Source: Promethearchaeota archaeon (GTDB lineage: Archaea; Asgardarchaeota; Lokiarchaeia; Sigynarchaeales; SOKP01). From it: a DNA stretch of 64,000 nt. A program made the position numbers and the translations under genes. Positions 18,171 to 26,551 of the stretch are shown piece by piece. The first letter of the stretch is position 1, and the number at the start of each line of letters is the position of its first letter. The DNA is taken from positions 1 through 64,000 of the forward strand of contig JAEOTW010000144.1 of the NCBI GenBank assembly GCA_016839655.1. The letters run 5' to 3'. Under the pieces are notes generated by a model, which saw only the letters and a program-made list of their open reading frames with translations, did no database searches and was not told the origin of the DNA.

Positions 18171-19280
18171 TTATTCAGATTGCGTTGTAAGTACATTTAA
18201 GTTCAAGTTAATGTTAGATCCGTCTAAAATCGCTTTTTTTATTAATTTTCCTTCTTCCGATTGTGCTAATTTTTTAGATTGAGTAACTCCTTCCATGAAT
18301 TTTTCTCTTTCAATATCTAGAAATCCCATTTCTATTGCATTCTTGATTATTAAGTTCAATACTAATAACTGAAATTGCTCTTGAACAGCACTCCATATTA
18401 ACCCCATTTTCTTTAATTGTTCTGTTAATTCTTCAGCTAAAATGTCCAAATCATAAATCATATCATAGATACCTTCTTGTAAATTAATAATTTCATCAAT
18501 TAATTTGTCTTTTATGAGCCTAAGTGTTGTTGTTCCTACTAAATCTTCTTCGTGAAAGAAGAAATCATGATTTTCACGTTTAATTAGGTAAAATCCAAAA
18601 TCATTTTTTATTAATTTAAATCTGGCTAAATAATTGATAGCTTCTTTTGAAACATTATATACCTCGCAAAATTGATCTAAACTTAACTTATAACCCGCAA
18701 ATTCTTGAGAACTTGATTCATCAAAATGCCAGTAATTTTTTGCAAAAGCACCTTGACCTAAAATTGAATTATAAAATATATAAAATAATGATAAATACAA
18801 ATCTCGATCTTGTTGTAAATCAAAAAAATTGTCTCCAATTTTAGAGATGATTCTTACAATATGGATTATAAAATGTGCTTCAACATTTATTTCTTTATAG
18901 AAATCTATTAAATTTTCAAGTTTTCTAACATTATCTTTTAATTCATTGACTATAAATAATTCATCCTTTAATTTTAGTGGTTCTTCTCCAAGTTTTTCTA
19001 TACCCTTCTCTGTAATAACGTAAGCACGGTATTGTTTATTCGTTTGTTTATTGGTAACTATTCTTTGTTCCACGTTATTATTTCTTCTATGGTTAATAAG
19101 GTATTTAGAAACGGTAGACCTACTTAAATTTGAATATTTGATGATATTAGTAAACCTTTGTGGTCCTAGATTTCTAAGAATGAACAATATTCTTCTACTA
19201 TTATCTTCAATGCTACTGGCTTTTTTTAATAATTCCACCTTTAATTTTTTTGAAATATTCCAGCTCTCCATATTAATCAT
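18171..19280 (-). CDS. winged-helix regulator with long helical C-terminal domain
   Basis: 369 residues. Residues 20-90 form a winged helix: RRILFILRNLGPQRFTNIIK, the recognition helix LSRSTVSKYLINHRR, then a wing ending KQYRAYVITEKGIEKLG. The rest is helical and acidic with no known motif. It may dimerise or sense a ligand. It lies just upstream (on its strand) of the broken LRR gene, but the 126-base gap leaves operon membership open. Regulatory targets are unknown. Confidence 0.7.
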   Translation of the reverse strand: MINMESWNISKKLKVELLKKASSIEDNSRRILFILRNLGPQRFTNIIKYSNLSRSTVSKYLINHRRNNNVEQRIVTNKQTNKQYRAYVITEKGIEKLGEEPLKLKDELFIVNELKDNVRKLENLIDFYKEINVEAHFIIHIVRIISKIGDNFFDLQQDRDLYLSLFYIFYNSILGQGAFAKNYWHFDESSSQEFAGYKLSLDQFCEVYNVSKEAINYLARFKLIKNDFGFYLIKRENHDFFFHEEDLVGTTTLRLIKDKLIDEIINLQEGIYDMIYDLDILAEELTEQLKKMGLIWSAVQEQFQLLVLNLIIKNAIEMGFLDIEREKFMEGVTQSKKLAQSEEGKLIKKAILDGSNINLNLNVLTTQSE

Positions 19281-19465
19281 ATATTAGTCCAAATATATAA
19301 GGCTATACTTTTTTCCTGGACTTAGTTCGAAATTATATTAAAATACGAATGTTTATGATTTTAGTATATTTTTTATTATTTGAAGGTAAAGCTTTAAAAA
19401 CTATGATTTCAATATGAGAATTTAGTAGTATATTCAAACTAAATTACATTGGAGAAAAACTTACT

Positions 19466-19666
19466 ATGAAAGATCCAAATATCTTGAAAAGAATTGAAAC
19501 AATTGAAGATAGATTAGATAGAATTGAAAAACGTATTTCACATATAGAACAGAAAATAGGTCGATTTCCATCACGTCCATTTCCAAAACCAGACCCTTTA
19601 CATCCTCCAGGTCCTCCAGGGCCACCTGAACCTCCAGGGCCACCTCCAGAACCCTTTAGATTTTAG
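19466..19666 (+). CDS. small coiled-coil protein with polyproline tail
   Basis: 66 residues. Residues 5-35 form a strongly heptad-like charged helix (ILKRIETIEDRLDRIEKRIS). Residues 36-66 are a Pro/Gly-rich tail with repeated PPGPPGPPEPPGPPPEP. A GGAGAA ribosome-binding site sits 10 bases before the ATG. The composition is very unlike a chance ORF in this AT-rich DNA. Polyproline tails are classical ligands of profilin, SH3, WW or EVH1 domains. Asgard archaea have profilins and actin, so a cytoskeletal adaptor role is conceivable but is inference. It precedes the ubiquitin-like gene on the same strand. Confidence 0.75.
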   Translation: MKDPNILKRIETIEDRLDRIEKRISHIEQKIGRFPSRPFPKPDPLHPPGPPGPPEPPGPPPEPFRF

Positions 19667-19810
19667 TTTATGAACAAAAAATCATTCAAAAAAGATAATG
19701 AAGAATTTTTATCACTTCCAAACCAAAGTTCGAGATCTTGAACGAAAATCCTTATCTAATCATACTGATAATTAATATTTAATATAAATAAGTTTATGAA
19801 AATACAAAGG

Positions 19811-19818
19811 GGTGTGAT
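19811..19818 (+). promoter_or_regulatory. Shine-Dalgarno-like site selecting an AUU start for the ubiquitin-like gene
   Basis: GGTGTGAT, preceded by AAAGG, ends five bases before ATT at 19824. An in-frame TAA at 19818-19820 excludes any upstream start. The register matches the rpl37e site exactly. A TATA-like TATAAATA lies upstream at 19784-19791. Confidence 0.6.
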
Positions 19819-19823
19819 AAAAA

Positions 19824-20078
19824 ATTACCCAATATAGGTTTAGGCTAACAGGAGTCCCTCCAGATCAAGCTATAAAATTAATTGAATTAGATCCAAATAA
19901 TTCAATTGCAGAAATTAAAAAAACAGTACAGCGTGAGTATAAATTAAATCCGATTTTAGCTATACAATTCATTTTTAAAGGTAAAGTTTTACCTGACCAA
20001 CTGAAGTTTGCAAAGATTGGTATTCATCCTAAAAAGGATGTAATTACTGTAATGGCCACTCAAGCGGGTGGAATTTAA
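19824..20078 (+). CDS. ubiquitin-like protein with C-terminal Gly-Gly-Ile, probable AUU start
   Basis: Translated from ATT 19824 the 84-residue protein starts (M)TQYRFRLTGVPPDQ, runs through IELDPNNSIAEIKKTVQ (ubiquitin beta2 and helix 1) and IQFIFKGKVLPDQLKF (the 'LIFAGKQLED' region), and ends VITVMATQAGGI. This is a full beta-grasp ubiquitin fold. The di-Gly is followed by one Ile, so a protease would have to expose the Gly-Gly before E1 activation. The only upstream codons after the in-frame TAA are AAA and ATT, and no ATG/GTG/TTG occurs before the fold. It is followed by a perfect hairpin terminator. The probable E1 lies 7.5 kb upstream. Confidence 0.85.
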   Translation: MTQYRFRLTGVPPDQAIKLIELDPNNSIAEIKKTVQREYKLNPILAIQFIFKGKVLPDQLKFAKIGIHPKKDVITVMATQAGGI

Positions 20079-20119
20079 ACAGTTCCTATTAAGGAGACGT
20101 ATTTTTCACGGGGTTGTTA

Positions 20120-20158
20120 AGAGAAAAAATATCGGTTTATTTTTTCTCTTTTTTTTTA
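20120..20158 (+). terminator. perfect hairpin plus T-tract terminator after the ubiquitin-like gene
   Basis: AGAGAAAAAATA (20120-20131) pairs perfectly with TATTTTTTCTCT (20138-20149) across a six-base loop, and a run of T continues to 20158. It lies 42 bases after the ubiquitin-like stop and before the convergent longin-like gene, so it may serve both directions. Confidence 0.75.
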
Positions 20159-20179
20159 TTATTTTATCAAAATAATTTA

Positions 20180-20605
20180 TTAATGTTCTAAAAAAGAAAT
20201 TTCAGGGAAATCTTTAAATTTAGTGTTAAGAATTTCGATAATCTGTTTTGAAAAAGATTTAAAATTTGAAATCTCTCCATTAAAATTATCGAGAATTTCT
20301 TTATATTGAGTGAGAAAGCTAGAAATTATTGTTTCAGAAATTTCTTCTAACTTTTTTTTATCAAAATCTACATTTTCACATTTTAAAACAAGATGATAAC
20401 TGGATTCATGAGTATAAAAGAAGAAGAGAAAACTATCTAAGACTAATGTTCTTAGGCTTTCTTTAAAGCTGTTTTTTGTAAATCGACAAATTATATCAAA
20501 ATAGCTTGCTAAGGATTGTTCATCATTTAATTTATCATTATTAATAAAATTATGATAAAATAAAGCGATTCCTGCCTGATCTATAATCATTAATTCTATG
20601 ATCAT
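20180..20605 (-). CDS. longin-like domain protein
   Basis: 141 residues with the strand/helix order of a longin fold: IELMIIDQAGIALFYHNF, then a helix SYFDIICRFTKNSFKESL, strands LVLDSFLFFFYTHESSYHLV, LKCENVD, and a long C-terminal helix LEEISETIISSFLTQYKEIL. Longin domains regulate small GTPases and membrane traffic in eukaryotes and are expanded in Asgard archaea. The assignment is by pattern, not by conserved residues. It converges on the ubiquitin-like gene. Confidence 0.6.
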   Translation of the reverse strand: MIIELMIIDQAGIALFYHNFINNDKLNDEQSLASYFDIICRFTKNSFKESLRTLVLDSFLFFFYTHESSYHLVLKCENVDFDKKKLEEISETIISSFLTQYKEILDNFNGEISNFKSFSKQIIEILNTKFKDFPEISFLEH

Positions 20606-20866
20606 TTTTATTACATATTCTTATCTGGAATTTCCAACTAAAATTATGGAATAACTTATTTTTAAACTTTTATTCTAGATTTTATAGAATTCGGAAAAAT
20701 ATATTCTCTTGAATTTATTACGTGAATCTTCTATATAAAGCATATTATTTGTTTAATAATAAGCTAAGATATATGTTATTTGATTAATTAAAAAACAATA
20801 ATAGAGTAATAATTATCTTCAAACAAAATACATCCTTTATATAATCAAGGTACGTATAACAATAAT

Positions 20867-21064
20867 GTGAAAAACATGGCTTGGGGTGGTTCATTAAATA
20901 AAGAAGGTTCTAATCACATTAGAAAACTTAGAGAAGCGGATAAAGTTATCGGATTTTTAGAGAGTTTAAAGAAGGAACTACAATCTGAAGAAAAAGAAGT
21001 CCTCTCTAAAACTGTCGAAATAATAATAGAATATGTTACAAAAATCTCAGAAAATAAGAAGTAA
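20867..21064 (+). CDS. small helical protein, unknown
   Basis: 65 residues starting at GTG 20867 (an ATG three codons later would shorten it). After a short NMAWGGSLNKEG segment it is a charged two-helix protein (KVIGFLESLKKELQSEEKEV and a second helix). No family is recognised. It converges on the protease gene with only four bases between the stops. Coding potential is supported by composition, not by motif. Confidence 0.5.
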   Translation: MKNMAWGGSLNKEGSNHIRKLREADKVIGFLESLKKELQSEEKEVLSKTVEIIIEYVTKISENKK

Positions 21065-21068
21065 GATA

Positions 21069-21638
21069 TTATATCTTCAACATGATTTCCTTGATAATCT
21101 CAATAATCTGATCTGCTACTTTTTGGATAGTGTCTGTTAAATGAATTTCAAAAAATGGAAGATCTTCATGCTCACTTCGCTCTTCGAGTGAGATTTCATC
21201 TTCCTTATACAAATTTAACTCAGAAAATCCCTCAAGACTCTCTGGTACAATTCCAATCATAAATACCTTCAAATCAATTAATCTTTCTACTAATAAATCA
21301 ACAACAATATGGATAGGGATTGTATGGGAAGATATAGGTACAGATTCTTGAATATTTTCTCGTTCAATTATAGCAACGGTTCCAGGAGGTTTACTTAAAG
21401 TACATGTATCCAAAAGGATGAGATGAGATGGTTGAAATTCTATAACTTCTTCAATTCTACTCATCGGATCAATGCCTGCATTAATAAAATGGAATTTTTC
21501 ATTTGAATTTCTCAAAAACTCACTAATAATGTAAGGTCCGACACCATCATCACTTAATTTTTCCTCCCCAATTCCTATAAATACTAATTTCCTAGCATTT
21601 TGTAGCTTTTTTAAAAGCTTGGATTGTAATTCCTTCAT
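21069..21638 (-). CDS. hydrogenase maturation protease family (HycI/HyaD-like)
   Basis: 189 residues. The family N-terminus is visible as LVFIGIGEEKLSDDGVGPYI (usual form GxGNxxxxDDGVG, metal-ligand Glu present). A metal-ligand Asp in HLILLDTCTL and the His of SSHTIPIHI follow, then IGIVPESLEGF. These enzymes trim the C-terminus of the NiFe-hydrogenase large subunit after nickel insertion. The acidic C-terminal 40 residues are extra. No hydrogenase genes are in the window, so the client is unknown. Confidence 0.83.
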   Translation of the reverse strand: MKELQSKLLKKLQNARKLVFIGIGEEKLSDDGVGPYIISEFLRNSNEKFHFINAGIDPMSRIEEVIEFQPSHLILLDTCTLSKPPGTVAIIERENIQESVPISSHTIPIHIVVDLLVERLIDLKVFMIGIVPESLEGFSELNLYKEDEISLEERSEHEDLPFFEIHLTDTIQKVADQIIEIIKEIMLKI

Positions 21639-21880
21639 CGTTTTAACATTATTTATTGTATAATTAAAGATTAGAACGCTAATTTTGTGTATGATATTGA
21701 AACGACTTATTAATATTATGAAAAATTAATTAACTTGTAGATTAATAATTTCATATTTAAGAAACATTGTATAAAATTAAATTAGAGGTAATATTCTTTA
21801 AAATTACTCTTTTATAATAAACAGCGAGCTTTTTTACAAGAGAATTGAATGTAGAAAAATTCCTTCTGAGAGGATAATAT

Positions 21881-24118
21881 TTGGATAAAAATAGTAGTGA
21901 TAATATTTTTTCAAATAAACAATTTATAGAGATAATAAATAATTTAGACATACTTTATTTTAGAGGAGAACTTAGAGGAAAAATATTATTTCACAACAAT
22001 GCTCTAAATAGAATCCTCGGATTAGATACGTCCATAGATTTGACTGGATCCCCATCATCTCAGTTTTTCTCTGATTCTAAATTACAAGAGAAATATTATA
22101 ATGAATTAGAGAAAAAAGGATTTGTAAAAGATTTTGTTGTGAAAATAAAGAATCCAAAAGGAGAAGTCCTTTATATACAACTCAATTCTCATCTTATTAA
22201 AGATATTAGGCTAAATCGTAAAATCGTAGAAGGAACTGCGGTTGATATCACAGAGAAATATATTTTAGAGCAAAATTTGAAGGAAACCGAAAAAAGATTT
22301 AATTTAATTGCTAACAATACAAATGATTTAATTGCTATATTAAACAAAGATTTTGAACATATTTATATTAATGAAAATGCTTATTACTCCGTTTTAGGCT
22401 ATAAAAAGGAAGAGGTTATTGGGAAACGCCCTAGAGACTTTACTCACCCAGATGACCTTAAACGAGTTTCTAAATCATTGAAAAAGGGATTACTAAAAGG
22501 CGAATTATCAGAAGAATACAGAACTAAGCATAAAAAGGGTTATTATATATGGATTGAACTTAAAGGTAAATTTTTAACTGAAAATGGAGATATAGTAGGA
22601 GCAATTTTAATATCAAGAGATATTTCAAAACGTCAGGAAACTGAGCAAAAGTTAAGAATATCTGAAGAAAAATATAGGAGTATGGTTGAAGATGCACAAG
22701 AGGGTGTGTGGGCTTTAGATGAGAATGAAAATACTATATTTGTTAATCCAAGAATATGTGAAATGCTTGGTTATACTAAAAATGAAATGATGGGAAAAAA
22801 TTTACACTCATTCATTCCTGAGTCAATGGAACCATTAATACAGGGTAATCGGTCAAAACGTGAAAAAGGAATTAAAGAGACCTACGAATTTCAATTACTT
22901 AAAAAGGATGGGAGAATAATTTATATTGAAGTACACGCAGCTCCTATAATGGATGAGACTCAAAATTATAAAGGTTCATTTGCCTATATTACTGATATTA
23001 CAGAAGGGAAAAAAGCAATTCAAAAAATACAAGAATCTGAAAATAAATATCGGACATTGTTTGAATCAAGCACAGATGGAATGTATTCTGCAAATATGAA
23101 TGGTCGGTTTATTGAAGTTAATAAGGCATTTCTTGAAATGATCGGATACTCAAAAAATGAACTACTAGAAATGACTAATCGTCAGATAACTCCAACGAAA
23201 TGGTATGAAATAGAAGATAATAACCTATTGACTCAATTATCCGTAGGAGAAAGTAAGGTTTATGAAAAAGAATTTATTCACAAAAATGGTAATATCTTAC
23301 CAGTTAGTATCAGATTTTGGATATTACAAGATGAACAAGGTGATCCTCATAGAATATGGGCAATTGTGCGAGATATTACAGAGAGTAAAAAAATGGAATA
23401 TAAATTAAAGGAAATTAACCGACTAAAATCTGAATTTTTAAGGAGAGCTTCACATGAATTAAAAACTCCATTAGTCTCCATCAAAGGATTTTCTGAGTTA
23501 ATCCTATCAAAATATTCTGAAGATCTAAATACAAGTATAATTTCAAACTTAGAAGAAATAGATAAAGGATGTGAAAGATTACAGAGCATAATTAATAACC
23601 TTTTACAGACCTCTAAATTAGAATCTACTGAATTTAAACCAAAATTTGAAAGGGAAGATTTGTCATTTCTTATTAATTATTGTGCAGAAGAATTGCACCC
23701 TCTTGTAGCAAAAAGAGAACATTCAATTAATATAGAGATTCCTGAATCCATAATAACAAATTTTGAAAAGGAAGAAATTCACGATGTAATTTCAAATTTA
23801 CTCTTAAATGCAATAAAATATACACCTCCTAAAGGATGGATTGATATTAGAGCTGAAATTGTTGATGATTTTGTTGTTATTTCAATAAAAGATAATGGAA
23901 TTGGATTTAGCAAAGAGGAAAAGAATAAAATCTTTCAACAATTCGGAAAAGTGGAACGTTATGGGCAAGGTTTAGATTTGGGAATTGATGGTTCTGGTTT
24001 AGGCTTATATATTTCTAAAAAAATTATAGAATCTCATGGAGGGAAAATATGGATGGAATCTGAAGGTAGGAATAAAGGGAGTACTTTCTATTTTTCACTT
24101 CCACTTATTAAAGATTAG
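21881..24118 (+). CDS. soluble multi-PAS histidine kinase
   Basis: 745 residues with TTG start and no membrane segment. Four PAS domains fill roughly residues 12-130, 140-250, 262-375 and 385-505 (for example FNLIANNTNDLIAIL and YRSMVEDAQEGVWALDENEN). The dimerisation box has the phospho-acceptor His525 in RASHELKTPL. The ATPase has the N box SNLLLNAIKYTPP, G1 KDNGIGF, an F box FQQFGKVERYG and G2 GSGLGLYISKK. It is a complete cytoplasmic sensor kinase. No receiver-domain protein is adjacent, so its output partner is elsewhere. Confidence 0.92.
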   Translation: MDKNSSDNIFSNKQFIEIINNLDILYFRGELRGKILFHNNALNRILGLDTSIDLTGSPSSQFFSDSKLQEKYYNELEKKGFVKDFVVKIKNPKGEVLYIQLNSHLIKDIRLNRKIVEGTAVDITEKYILEQNLKETEKRFNLIANNTNDLIAILNKDFEHIYINENAYYSVLGYKKEEVIGKRPRDFTHPDDLKRVSKSLKKGLLKGELSEEYRTKHKKGYYIWIELKGKFLTENGDIVGAILISRDISKRQETEQKLRISEEKYRSMVEDAQEGVWALDENENTIFVNPRICEMLGYTKNEMMGKNLHSFIPESMEPLIQGNRSKREKGIKETYEFQLLKKDGRIIYIEVHAAPIMDETQNYKGSFAYITDITEGKKAIQKIQESENKYRTLFESSTDGMYSANMNGRFIEVNKAFLEMIGYSKNELLEMTNRQITPTKWYEIEDNNLLTQLSVGESKVYEKEFIHKNGNILPVSIRFWILQDEQGDPHRIWAIVRDITESKKMEYKLKEINRLKSEFLRRASHELKTPLVSIKGFSELILSKYSEDLNTSIISNLEEIDKGCERLQSIINNLLQTSKLESTEFKPKFEREDLSFLINYCAEELHPLVAKREHSINIEIPESIITNFEKEEIHDVISNLLLNAIKYTPPKGWIDIRAEIVDDFVVISIKDNGIGFSKEEKNKIFQQFGKVERYGQGLDLGIDGSGLGLYISKKIIESHGGKIWMESEGRNKGSTFYFSLPLIKD

Positions 24119-24249
24119 TTTTTTAGGGTAGTTGTTTAAGAAATACAAATTCCTACCTATCTTTTATATTTTAATTTTACTTAATTTAAAAGTAGAGAGA
24201 AAAACTCGTAAAAATTCATTAATTATAAATAATTCATATTTAATGTGAT

Positions 24250-24855
24250 ATGACAGAAGATTTAGATGAAAAAACCGAGAAAGTTCAATTAGAAGGGATA
24301 ATTGAAAAAGATAAGGTTGTACTGTCAAATAATAAAGCTATTGAAGAATTTTACAGTACATCTTATATAGGTACCATAGAGTTAAATGGAAATGAGAAAG
24401 AAATATTAACCTTAAATTCTATAGAAGTATTACTTCTATGTGAAAGGCATCGAATTTTAATCTGGGAAGAGAACAATAAAAACAATGAATTGTACGATTT
24501 TGAGGGTTTATTGACATATTTTACCCAGTTTGATGAAAGGTTATGGCAGAAGTATATTATTTATATGGATTTAAGAAAAAGAGGATATATCGTCCGCACA
24601 GGTTATGGAGATGGTTTAGATTTTCGAGTATATAAGAGAGGAGCTGATTTTGAAAAAGATTCTGCAAAATTTCTTATTTTTCCAGTATTTGAGGGGGATC
24701 CAATCGAATTAAGAGATTTAGATAAGATGTCTAGAGTTGCTATGAGTTCCCGTAAAGACCTAATAGTTGCTACCGTTGATAGATTAAGTAAACCCATATA
24801 TTATTCTGTTAAGAAATTTCAAATATTAAATAAAGGAGAAGATAATATAATATAA
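24250..24855 (+). CDS. tRNA-intron endonuclease family protein lacking the catalytic His
   Basis: 201 residues of the EndA family. The catalytic-domain core is KRGYIVRTGYGDGLDFRVYK. By alignment from memory with archaeal EndA, catalytic Tyr (Tyr128 in FRVYKRG) and Lys (Lys169 in SRKDLIVATVD) are kept. The His of the usual EEHAKWLVH region is replaced by Ser138 (KDSAKFLIF). In heterotetrameric enzymes one subunit is structural, so this may be that subunit or a repurposed protein. The PIN–ATPase starts one base after its stop, so they form an operon. Confidence 0.78.
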   Translation: MTEDLDEKTEKVQLEGIIEKDKVVLSNNKAIEEFYSTSYIGTIELNGNEKEILTLNSIEVLLLCERHRILIWEENNKNNELYDFEGLLTYFTQFDERLWQKYIIYMDLRKRGYIVRTGYGDGLDFRVYKRGADFEKDSAKFLIFPVFEGDPIELRDLDKMSRVAMSSRKDLIVATVDRLSKPIYYSVKKFQILNKGEDNII

Positions 24856-24856
24856 A

Positions 24857-26515
24857 ATGCCAAATAAATATACATGTGATACATCTGTAATTTTTAATGG
24901 TCAAATCCTTAATTTAATTGAAGACGGAGAATTAGGGGAAAAACCAGAAATCTTTATTTCAAATGTAGTTATCGCTGAAGTTGAGTATAGAACTAACATT
25001 CAAAAAGAAATTGGATTCTTTGGTTTAAATGTCTTAAAACAATTAAGAAAACTTCATGAGGAAGGCGTAATTATTCTCAATGTAATAGGAAAAAGACCAA
25101 CAAGAGAAGAGATAAAAATGGCTCCTGGTGGAGAGTTGGATGCGTTAATTAGAGAATCCGCATTAAAGAATGGGGCTACTCTCATTACTTCAGACCGAAT
25201 TCAAGGAGATATGGGAATTTTTGAAGGTTTGGATGTTCTATTTACATGGGAGAAAAAAATTCTAAGAGAAAAAGAACCACTTTCATTAAAATTATTAGAA
25301 TTTTTTGATGAAACAACAATGAGTGTTCATCTCAAAAGAAATTTAGCTCCTTATGCTAAGAAGGGTGCTCCTGGAAACTGGCATCTTGAAAAAGTCAATG
25401 AAGAACCATTAAGCCCACAGATGATTGAGGATATTGCCCTTGAAATTATTGAGAATGTTCGAGAAGATCAACACTCTTTTATAGAAATTGAAAGAGAAGG
25501 TGCCGTTGTAGCTCAATTACGTGAGTTTAGAATAGTAATTACCCGGCCTCCCTTTTCTAATGATGTAGAAATTACGGCAGTAAGACCTCTGGTAAGTTTA
25601 AGTTTATCTGATTATTCAATTGATAACAGGTTACAGAAAAGATTGGAAAAAGCAGAAGGAATCCTTGTTGCTGGTGCTCCAGGTGCAGGAAAATCAACTT
25701 TTTCGGCAGCATTAGCGAATTATTATTGGAGTCAAGATAAAGTTATTAAAACACTTGAAAGTGTTAGAGATTTACAAGTGGAACCCGAAATAACGCAATA
25801 TACTAAATTAGAAGGAAGTCTTGAGAATTCAGCGGATATTCTCTTGCTTGTAAGACCTGATTTTACAATATTTGATGAGGTAAGAACTACAAAAGATTTT
25901 GAAGTTTACTCAGATTTCAGATTATCTGGAGTGGGTATGGTAGGCGTTGTTCATTCATCATCTGCTATAGATGCTATTCAAAGATTTATTGGGCGTATAG
26001 AACTCGGAATGTTACCCTCTATAATAGATACGATTATTTTTATTGAGGGTGGTGATATTTCAAGTGTATTAGTAATTAAAATGACTGTTAAAGTTCCCTC
26101 AGGATTTAGAGATAGAGATTTAGCTAGGCCTGTAGTTGAAGTAAGAGATTATAAAACAAGGCAGTTAGAATATGAAATCTATTCATTTGGACAAGATATC
26201 GTAATAAATCCTATAAAGCCTGGAAGAACAAAGGATAGATCTACTCAATATAGGGAGTTAACTAAATATGGAAGAAAGAAATCAATAAAGGAAAGGATTA
26301 ATCTCCAAATAGAAATATTGAGTGATAAAATTATTTTAAAAGCAGCTCCAGAGTATGCTAGTCAAAATATAGTAATTTTCTCTAATCATGAAGAAATTTT
26401 CACGGGCTCGTTGAGCAGAAAAGGTGAAATTAATTTATCCTTATCCAATAAAGAGGGAAGGAAAATTTTAAAAGAATTTGATAGGAAAAGAGATATATAT
26501 GCCAGAATAAAATGA
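24857..26515 (+). CDS. PIN domain–ATPase–KH-like protein (PINA type)
   Basis: 552 residues. An N-terminal PIN nuclease domain (about 1-130) has acidic residues in TCDTSVIFNG, NVVIAEVEYR, GELDALIRESA and LITSDRIQGD. A VirB11/PilT-like ATPase follows, with Walker A GAPGAGKST near residue 275, a Walker B-like TIFDEVRTTKDFE and GVVHSSSAIDAIQR. A C-terminal KH-like region completes it. This is the conserved archaeal PIN–ATPase (MJ1533 type). The Sulfolobus homologue PINA acts as a hexameric ATPase in Holliday-junction processing. Translational coupling with the EndA-like gene suggests an RNA or DNA processing unit. Confidence 0.9.
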   Translation: MPNKYTCDTSVIFNGQILNLIEDGELGEKPEIFISNVVIAEVEYRTNIQKEIGFFGLNVLKQLRKLHEEGVIILNVIGKRPTREEIKMAPGGELDALIRESALKNGATLITSDRIQGDMGIFEGLDVLFTWEKKILREKEPLSLKLLEFFDETTMSVHLKRNLAPYAKKGAPGNWHLEKVNEEPLSPQMIEDIALEIIENVREDQHSFIEIEREGAVVAQLREFRIVITRPPFSNDVEITAVRPLVSLSLSDYSIDNRLQKRLEKAEGILVAGAPGAGKSTFSAALANYYWSQDKVIKTLESVRDLQVEPEITQYTKLEGSLENSADILLLVRPDFTIFDEVRTTKDFEVYSDFRLSGVGMVGVVHSSSAIDAIQRFIGRIELGMLPSIIDTIIFIEGGDISSVLVIKMTVKVPSGFRDRDLARPVVEVRDYKTRQLEYEIYSFGQDIVINPIKPGRTKDRSTQYRELTKYGRKKSIKERINLQIEILSDKIILKAAPEYASQNIVIFSNHEEIFTGSLSRKGEINLSLSNKEGRKILKEFDRKRDIYARIK

Positions 26516-26551
26516 TGTAAAAAACAAAACTCTGAAATTAAAATTTAGTTT

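Noticed and set aside
19670..19741. 23-codon ORF right after the polyproline gene
   Set aside because: No ribosome-binding site, ordinary composition for chance AT-rich sequence and no motif.
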